Shown one piece after another: positions 59,472 to 64,000 of a stretch of DNA of 64,000 nt; within the stretch, counting starts at the first letter, position 1, and each line of letters starts with the position of its first letter. Origin of the DNA: an uncultured Paracoccaceae bacterium (GTDB lineage: Bacteria > Pseudomonadota > Alphaproteobacteria > Rhodobacterales > Rhodobacteraceae); contig OY288169.1 in NCBI GenBank assembly GCA_958439195.1, forward strand, positions 1-64,000, in the 5' to 3' direction. The notes beneath the pieces were generated by a model. The model was not told where the DNA came from. It worked only from the letters and a program-made list of their open reading frames with translations, and made no database searches. Made by a program: the position numbers and the translations under genes.

Positions 59472-60179
59472 ATGACACATCTCTCCCGGATGCCATCCCG
59501 CATCTGGATCACCCTTGCCACGCTGACCCTTGCCATGCTCATGGCCGGTGCCGCGCTGGCCCATAACGTGACCGAAGGCGATGCCGGTTACGTGCAGGAG
59601 GTTTCCGGCTTCCTGCCCATCCCCTTCATCTATCTCGGCGCCAAGCATATGGTGACCGGATATGACCACATCCTATTCCTGTTTGGTGTGATCTTCTTCC
59701 TCTACAAGATGAAGGATATCGGTCTTTACGTCAGCCTGTTTGCCATCGGCCATTCGGTGACCATGCTGACCGGCGTGTGGTTCGGCATCAAGATCAACAG
59801 CTATGTCATCGACGCCATCATCGGCTTTTCGGTGGTCTATAAGGCGCTGGACAATCTGGGGGCGTTTCAACGCTGGTTCGGGGTTCAACCCGACACCCGC
59901 GCGGCGACCCTGGCCTTTGGTCTGCTGCACGGCTTTGGTCTTGCGACCAAGATCCTCGACTATGAAATCGCGCCTGACGGCCTTCTGGGCAACCTCATCG
60001 CCTTCAACATCGGGGTGGAACTGGGCCAGCTTCTGGCGCTGTCGATCATCCTGATTGCCATGGGGTTCTGGCGCCGCTCACCCCGCTTCTGGGGGCAGGC
60101 TTACACCGCCAATGTCGTGATGATGTCGGCGGGTTTCCTTCTGGTCTTTTATCAACTGACGGGCCTCGCGCTCTCGTGA
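59472..60179 (+). CDS. HupE/UreJ-type metal permease
   Basis: A 235-residue protein. A signal peptide ends GAALAHNVTEGD, leaving an N-terminal His. About six helices carry GAKHMVTGYDHILFLFG, LFAIGHSVTMLTG, AFGLLHGFGLAT and LIAFNIGVELGQLL, the HupE/UreJ_2 family marks. It shares these with the 26290 protein but lacks the large periplasmic domain. The neighbouring CsoR/RcnR operator suggests nickel or cobalt. Uptake and efflux cannot be told apart from sequence alone. Confidence 0.8.
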   Translation: MTHLSRMPSRIWITLATLTLAMLMAGAALAHNVTEGDAGYVQEVSGFLPIPFIYLGAKHMVTGYDHILFLFGVIFFLYKMKDIGLYVSLFAIGHSVTMLTGVWFGIKINSYVIDAIIGFSVVYKALDNLGAFQRWFGVQPDTRAATLAFGLLHGFGLATKILDYEIAPDGLLGNLIAFNIGVELGQLLALSIILIAMGFWRRSPRFWGQAYTANVVMMSAGFLLVFYQLTGLALS

Positions 60180-60190
60180 AAGGATAAGTC

Positions 60191-60841
60191 ATGCATAACG
60201 CACAGAAACCGAACCTCGACGACCTGCCGACCCCGGGCAAGCTGTGGCGGTCCACCGCCATCGCGGCGGGCGCGGCTGCTGCGATCCTTGTCACCGTGGT
60301 CTGGCCGTCGGAATACGGCATCGACCCGACCGGCATCGGAGGCGTCCTCGGTCTGACCGAGATGGGCGAAATCAAGACCCAGCTCGCCGAAGAGGCAGAA
60401 GCGGACCGTCTGCTGATGGAAAGCGAAGGCGAACCGCAATCCTCGCTGCAACCCGGCCTTCTCGATGTCCTGTTCGGTGCCATCGTCGGCACCGCCCATG
60501 CGCAGGAAGCCCCTGCCGAGGCATCCACCTGGACTGACGAGATCACCTTCGCCCTAGAGCCCGGCGAAGGCATCGAAATCAAGCTGGTGATGGAAGAGGG
60601 CGCCGTCGCCCAATACGATTGGGCAGTCACAGGCGGCGCCGTGAACTATGACACGCACGGCGACGGCAGCGGCAACACGATCAGCTATGAGAAAGGCCGT
60701 GCGGTCGAGGCAGACGCAGGCGAACTGACCGCCGCCTTCACCGGCAACCACGGTTGGTTCTGGCGGAACCGTGGCGACGCGCCAGTGGACGTTACACTTC
60801 GCGTTGCGGGCGCTTACAGCGAGATCAAGCGCTACGATTGA
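60191..60841 (+). CDS. Transmembrane anchor protein of metal-resistance clusters
   Basis: A 216-residue protein. One membrane segment (STAIAAGAAAAILVTVVWPS) is followed by an acidic region and a beta-rich domain (TWTDEITFALEPGEGIEIKLVMEEGAV; YDTHGDGSG; NHGWFWRNRG). Proteins of this kind are annotated as anchor proteins beside heavy-metal exporters. It starts 11 bases after the HupE-like gene and ends with a strong terminator. Confidence 0.75.
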   Translation: MHNAQKPNLDDLPTPGKLWRSTAIAAGAAAAILVTVVWPSEYGIDPTGIGGVLGLTEMGEIKTQLAEEAEADRLLMESEGEPQSSLQPGLLDVLFGAIVGTAHAQEAPAEASTWTDEITFALEPGEGIEIKLVMEEGAVAQYDWAVTGGAVNYDTHGDGSGNTISYEKGRAVEADAGELTAAFTGNHGWFWRNRGDAPVDVTLRVAGAYSEIKRYD

Positions 60842-60850
60842 TCTGACAAG

Positions 60851-60881
60851 GGCGGAGGCAGCAAAACGGCCTCCGCCTTAC
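60851..60881 (+). terminator. Terminator of the His-rich/HupE/anchor unit
   Basis: GGCGGAGGC (60851-60859) pairs perfectly with GCCTCCGCC (60869-60877), loop AGCAAAACG, followed by TTACTTCT. It lies 10 bases after the anchor gene stop. Confidence 0.85.
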
Positions 60882-61369
60882 TTCTCGAATGACCGCTTTT
60901 GGACAGCGGCATCAGGAGGGTTGGTCCACTTGTCGGTCCGCTTTGGGCCGATCACGTCCTCACATTCACGAATGGGCGGAAAGCCGACGCTCACCGCTCC
61001 ACCTCGACCGACCGCTTTGTCCCCGTTGCCAGCTATCGACCACGTTGCGACTAAGCACCTGCCAGCGACAAGCGCCGCGTCGGTGGGGGCGGAAATCCTA
61101 AAGCCTAGACTGCTTTGATGCCTTGGGCTTGAGGAGTCACAAAGGCTGTCAGGCTTGTTACCGCGTTACAATCGTGGCGGCTCTCTAATCACGGCAAAAC
61201 TGTCCCTCGCCCTGCCTCAGACAAGTTTCCGACCCAATTCGGCCATTTTTGGGCGATCCGCTGCGATTACTGCGAAGCTTTGCGAAACATCCATTATCCT
61301 TCTTGAACGGGCAGGTGTCGTGATGCGTTCTGCTGCTGCAAGGGTGTTCGGATCGGCCAGTGTGCTGCG
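60882..61369. other. Gene-free region before the ceramidase-like gene, with AAAGCGGAC-type repeat copy 3
   Basis: 488 bp. GCTTTGGGCCG at 60940-60950 and GGGCGGAAAGCCGACGC at 60974-60990 repeat the pair seen at 40001. The rest holds no gene I can support, and no clear ribosome site precedes the ceramidase-like ATG. Confidence 0.5.
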
Positions 61370-63736
61370 ATGCTGGTAACGAACTCCTTCTCCGAGGACA
61401 TTCTGGTTTTCGTCTACGATGTGGGCGATCCGCTATTCTTCGCCTGCCTGCGTGAACCGTCGCTGCACCTCCTCACCTTCGCCAATGACGAGATTCTGAT
61501 CCCAGCGGGTCAGTCGATGCGTCTGGTCCACAAGACGGCCACGGATTGGCAGGTCGGCATCAAGCGCGGAACATTGACGGGCCGTTTCGAACCATTCCTC
61601 GTGCCCTTGGACGGACAAACCTATACCGCATCGGCCCGGCTGGAGGTGACCCCTGGCGGCCAGTTGCTTTGGCTGAACGCACCCAAGATCACGAACCCGA
61701 CCCAGCGTCTTCCCGAGGTCGATCTGATGCAACCGCTACCCCCCGCCCCAGGGCATGTCGTGGGTGTCGGTCGAGCCAACATAACAGATGCCGCCGTCCT
61801 GACCTTGGAAAGCGCGCTCCCGATGCAGGGTTGGACATCTACTTCTCAGACGACGACCGGGATCGAGCGGCTGCCCGACAACGCACCTGTCTGGTTGCAG
61901 GCACGCGCCTTCATCATCGGTGATCCGTCCAGCGCGACAAGGTGCGTCTTAGTGGTTGCCGATATCTGGTCCTGCTCCATCGCGATCAAGCAAGAGGTTG
62001 TCCGACGCCTGTCCTATGGCAATCCGGAAAGTCCCTACCGCATGGACAACATCTGGATCGCGGGAACCCACACCCACAGCGCCCCGTCAGGTTACCTGCA
62101 TCACTTCCTCTACAATGCTGCGGGCTTTGGCTTCGATGCGCATGTCTTCGAAAGCGTGGTCGCGGGCATCGTCGCCGCTGTCGAAGCCGCCCACTCCTCT
62201 CTGGCACCCGGTCGCGTGCGGCTGGGCAGGGGCCGCCTGCAAGGCATCACGCGCAACCGGTCGTTGCCTGCCTTCCTGAACAACCCAGCGGCAGATCAGG
62301 CCGCTTTCCCGAATGCCGTCGATGACGTGATGACCCTCCTCTCCTTCGAACGCGAGGACCCTGCAGGATCTGGCACGTTCAAGGGCATCGGCGCACTGAA
62401 CTGGTTCGCGATCCACCCGACCAACAGGGGTGAGCAGTTCCGTCTGGTCAGCGGAGACAACAAGGGCCACGCGTCGCGGATCATGGAAGAAGGCTTTGGC
62501 CCCGGTTTCGTCGCGGGTTTTGCAAATGCCTGTGCCGGCGACGTTTCGGGCAACATAGACCCCAACGGCAGCGGCTTTCTTCCGGTCAACGGAACGGACT
62601 TCACAGAACAGGCCAAGCGGATGATTGAAGCGGCAGAGGCACAGGCCAAACTAGCCACGGACCTGGTTGCGACAGCAGGCCCGGAATTGCGAGGTCCGGT
62701 GCAAACGCTTGAGCATCGGTTGCACATGCCGAAACGGTCGGGCACCGTTGCCGCCGTTGGCCTCTCCATGGCGGCAGGCAGCACCGAGGATGGCGGCCAG
62801 AAACTGATGCCCGAGGGCATCACACTCCTCAGCCCGAACGATCCGGCACAGACCTCTGCCGGGCTGGTGACAGTGGGCGCGCTGGCCGCCGCGACGCTTG
62901 CACCGCTCAACCGACTGTTGGCGGCGACGACGGGATTGCTCAGCGGACAGCCCCTAGCGGCCCTGCGCGGCGTTCTGACGGCACTTCCCGTGACCGATGC
63001 GGCGATGCTGATCGCGCATTATCCCAAACCAATCCTGCTCTCACCCGGAATGATGCAGCCAGACCCCTGGACCCCCGAGGTCCTGCCGCTGCAGCTGGTT
63101 CGCATCGGTCACTTCGCCGCCCTAGGCGTCCCCGCCGAAGTTACGACCGTCGCAGGTCTCCGCCTACGGCAGGCCATGCAGACCGACCTCTCCGCACTCG
63201 GCGTGGAGATAAGCGTCGTCAGCACCTACACCAACGGCTATGCCTCATATGTCACCACGCCCGAAGAATACGATACCCAGCAATACGAGGGGGCGTCGAC
63301 GCTCTTCGGACGCGACACCTGCACGGTGCTGGCCAACGGTGCGGCTGAACTGGCAAGGGCCCTGCGATCAAGACGGGGCGGTCTTCGGCCCGATGCGGCG
63401 CTGGCCGATCTTCGGGGCCGGGTGCTTGCCAAGCGGCGCATGACGGTCCGCAATCTGACAAAGGCTCGGATGATGGTCCGCATCTGCATGGTGGGCGAAA
63501 CGGCACCCCTCTGGCCCGGCGCGCAATACACCGTCGATGCGGGCGAGGACGTCGCCGTCATCCTTCCCCTGCCCTGGTCGCTCGTCACCGAATCCGTGCA
63601 CGTCATGGCCTTCCCGCCGAACACCGCCCCGGCGAAGGCGCGGCGCGTGATCGCCACGACCTCCGATCTCGCCATCATCCCGCCCAAGGGCACGCCCCTG
63701 CGCAGCGCCTATTTCCCGACCCAAAGGAAACTCTAG
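61370..63736 (+). CDS. Neutral-ceramidase-like amidase with extra N- and C-terminal beta domains
   Basis: A 788-residue protein. The central 450 residues carry the neutral/alkaline ceramidase features: GTHTHSAPSGYLHHFLYN near 234, NRSLPAFLNN near 296, LNWFAIHPTN near 343, VSGDNKGHAS near 361 with the likely catalytic Ser, and GFANACAGDVSGN near 382. The family hydrolyses the amide of N-acyl sphingosine. It has no signal peptide, although known bacterial members are exported. The N-terminal 110 residues (VTNSFSEDILVFVYDVGD; ILIPAGQSMRLVH) and the C-terminal 110 (VRNLTKARMMVRICMVGE; YTVDAGEDVAVILP) look like related beta-sandwiches. The ATG at 61370 lacks a ribosome site. The substrate is unknown. 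Confidence 0.8.
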   Translation: MLVTNSFSEDILVFVYDVGDPLFFACLREPSLHLLTFANDEILIPAGQSMRLVHKTATDWQVGIKRGTLTGRFEPFLVPLDGQTYTASARLEVTPGGQLLWLNAPKITNPTQRLPEVDLMQPLPPAPGHVVGVGRANITDAAVLTLESALPMQGWTSTSQTTTGIERLPDNAPVWLQARAFIIGDPSSATRCVLVVADIWSCSIAIKQEVVRRLSYGNPESPYRMDNIWIAGTHTHSAPSGYLHHFLYNAAGFGFDAHVFESVVAGIVAAVEAAHSSLAPGRVRLGRGRLQGITRNRSLPAFLNNPAADQAAFPNAVDDVMTLLSFEREDPAGSGTFKGIGALNWFAIHPTNRGEQFRLVSGDNKGHASRIMEEGFGPGFVAGFANACAGDVSGNIDPNGSGFLPVNGTDFTEQAKRMIEAAEAQAKLATDLVATAGPELRGPVQTLEHRLHMPKRSGTVAAVGLSMAAGSTEDGGQKLMPEGITLLSPNDPAQTSAGLVTVGALAAATLAPLNRLLAATTGLLSGQPLAALRGVLTALPVTDAAMLIAHYPKPILLSPGMMQPDPWTPEVLPLQLVRIGHFAALGVPAEVTTVAGLRLRQAMQTDLSALGVEISVVSTYTNGYASYVTTPEEYDTQQYEGASTLFGRDTCTVLANGAAELARALRSRRGGLRPDAALADLRGRVLAKRRMTVRNLTKARMMVRICMVGETAPLWPGAQYTVDAGEDVAVILPLPWSLVTESVHVMAFPPNTAPAKARRVIATTSDLAIIPPKGTPLRSAYFPTQRKL

Positions 63737-63773
63737 CCAGAACGATCCATCGATAACCCCAAGGAGGTGACAG

Positions 63774-64000
63774 ATGCCCGGTCCTGCCATGCACCACATG
63801 ATCGCCGACCGCCTGCGAACGCGCCTTCTGGGGTCGACCGGACTAGGAACAACGCTTTCCTCCGCCAGCTACGCACAGATTCAGACCCTGCTCGCGGACC
63901 CGCGCAACCTGCCCTATTATTTCCTCGGCTGTCAGGGGCCGGACTTCCTGTTCTTCAATACTAAGGACATGAGCCCAGCTCTGCGCGACCTCGTGGCGAC
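63774..64000 (+). CDS. Zinc-dependent phospholipase-C-like protein, N-terminal part (runs off window)
   Basis: The first 75 codons of a gene that leaves the window. MPGPAMHHMIADRLRTRLL has the early His pair, and PYYFLGCQGPDFLFFNTKDM contains the GxxxPDxxFF core of the zinc-dependent phospholipase C family, which begins with similar histidine-containing helices. The ATG follows AAGGAGG. It lies 37 bases after the ceramidase-like gene and is very probably cotranscribed with it. The function of the rest cannot be judged. Confidence 0.6.
   Translation, partial: MPGPAMHHMIADRLRTRLLGSTGLGTTLSSASYAQIQTLLADPRNLPYYFLGCQGPDFLFFNTKDMSPALRDLVA

Noticed and set aside
61370..63736. Ceramidase-like gene as an anti-phage effector
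   Set aside because: No sensor, nucleotide cyclase or other defence gene is visible beside it; lipid hydrolysis is supported but a defence role is not.
1..64000. CRISPR array
   Set aside because: No set of regularly spaced 25-40 bp direct repeats was seen.
1..64000. tRNA or rRNA genes
   Set aside because: No cloverleaf-type T-loop (GGTTCRA) with matching stems was found in the intergenic stretches.

Overview
The window looks like an alphaproteobacterial chromosome of the Rhodobacterales (Paracoccaceae type). This is inferred from high G+C with strong C/G wobble, a PrpE gene preceded by the TTTGCAAA motif known for Rhodobacter PccR, a MaeB-type malic enzyme, and gene families typical of that order. 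The genus cannot be fixed from the sequence alone.

Positions 1-21900 read as core metabolism. They hold the end of thymidine kinase, a DMT permease with two compensating single-base frame changes, an acyl-CoA synthetase, a membrane protein, a SPOR protein, and a tight nucleoside-salvage operon on the minus strand (cdd-deoA-deoB-add-upp). Then come a double-cupin protein, maeB, prpE, an Hpt protein with a sigma-54 response regulator, nadK, glyA, a small membrane protein and an alpha/beta hydrolase. In this part the + strand is C-rich whichever way the genes run.

At 21952-24648 the start of a large DNA methyltransferase gene is cut after about 65 codons by a complete IS21-family element (istA/istB) with perfect 30-bp ends. 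No target duplication is visible and no rest of the gene lies beyond, so this is a rearrangement junction. Everything to its right looks accessory. Positions 24650-29750 are clearly lower in G+C and hold a small secreted protein, a DUF4198-like/HupE-like pair and a TadE/TadG-like pair.

Positions 30100-37717 form a sugar-acid catabolic operon: galactonate-dehydratase-type enolase, ABC permease, Tat-exported binding protein, a fused ATPase-permease, a lactonase and a GntR repressor, with a palindrome over the promoter. Positions 37963-39944 hold a small basic protein divergent from a winged-helix/TolB/TPR regulator that has three direct repeats of exact 11-bp period upstream. Positions 40231-54274 are a run of regulator-target pairs (one AraC and four LysR) with NTF2-like, NmrA-like, RidA, chloroperoxidase-like, SDR, Atu4866-like, GST and PNPOx-FNR proteins, plus a class A beta-lactamase divergent from an AmpR-type regulator.

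Positions 54300-60881 form a metal-resistance block. It starts with a transposase remnant, then chrB (rhodanese fusion)-chrA, then a CsoR/RcnR-type repressor with a His-tailed MFS pump and a YqaA-like protein, divergent from a His-rich protein, a HupE-like permease and an anchor protein. A 19-bp operator-like palindrome lies between the divergent genes. The right edge holds a large neutral-ceramidase-like enzyme with extra terminal beta-rich domains, followed by the start of a zinc-dependent phospholipase-C-like gene. This pair is the least conventional locus in the window.
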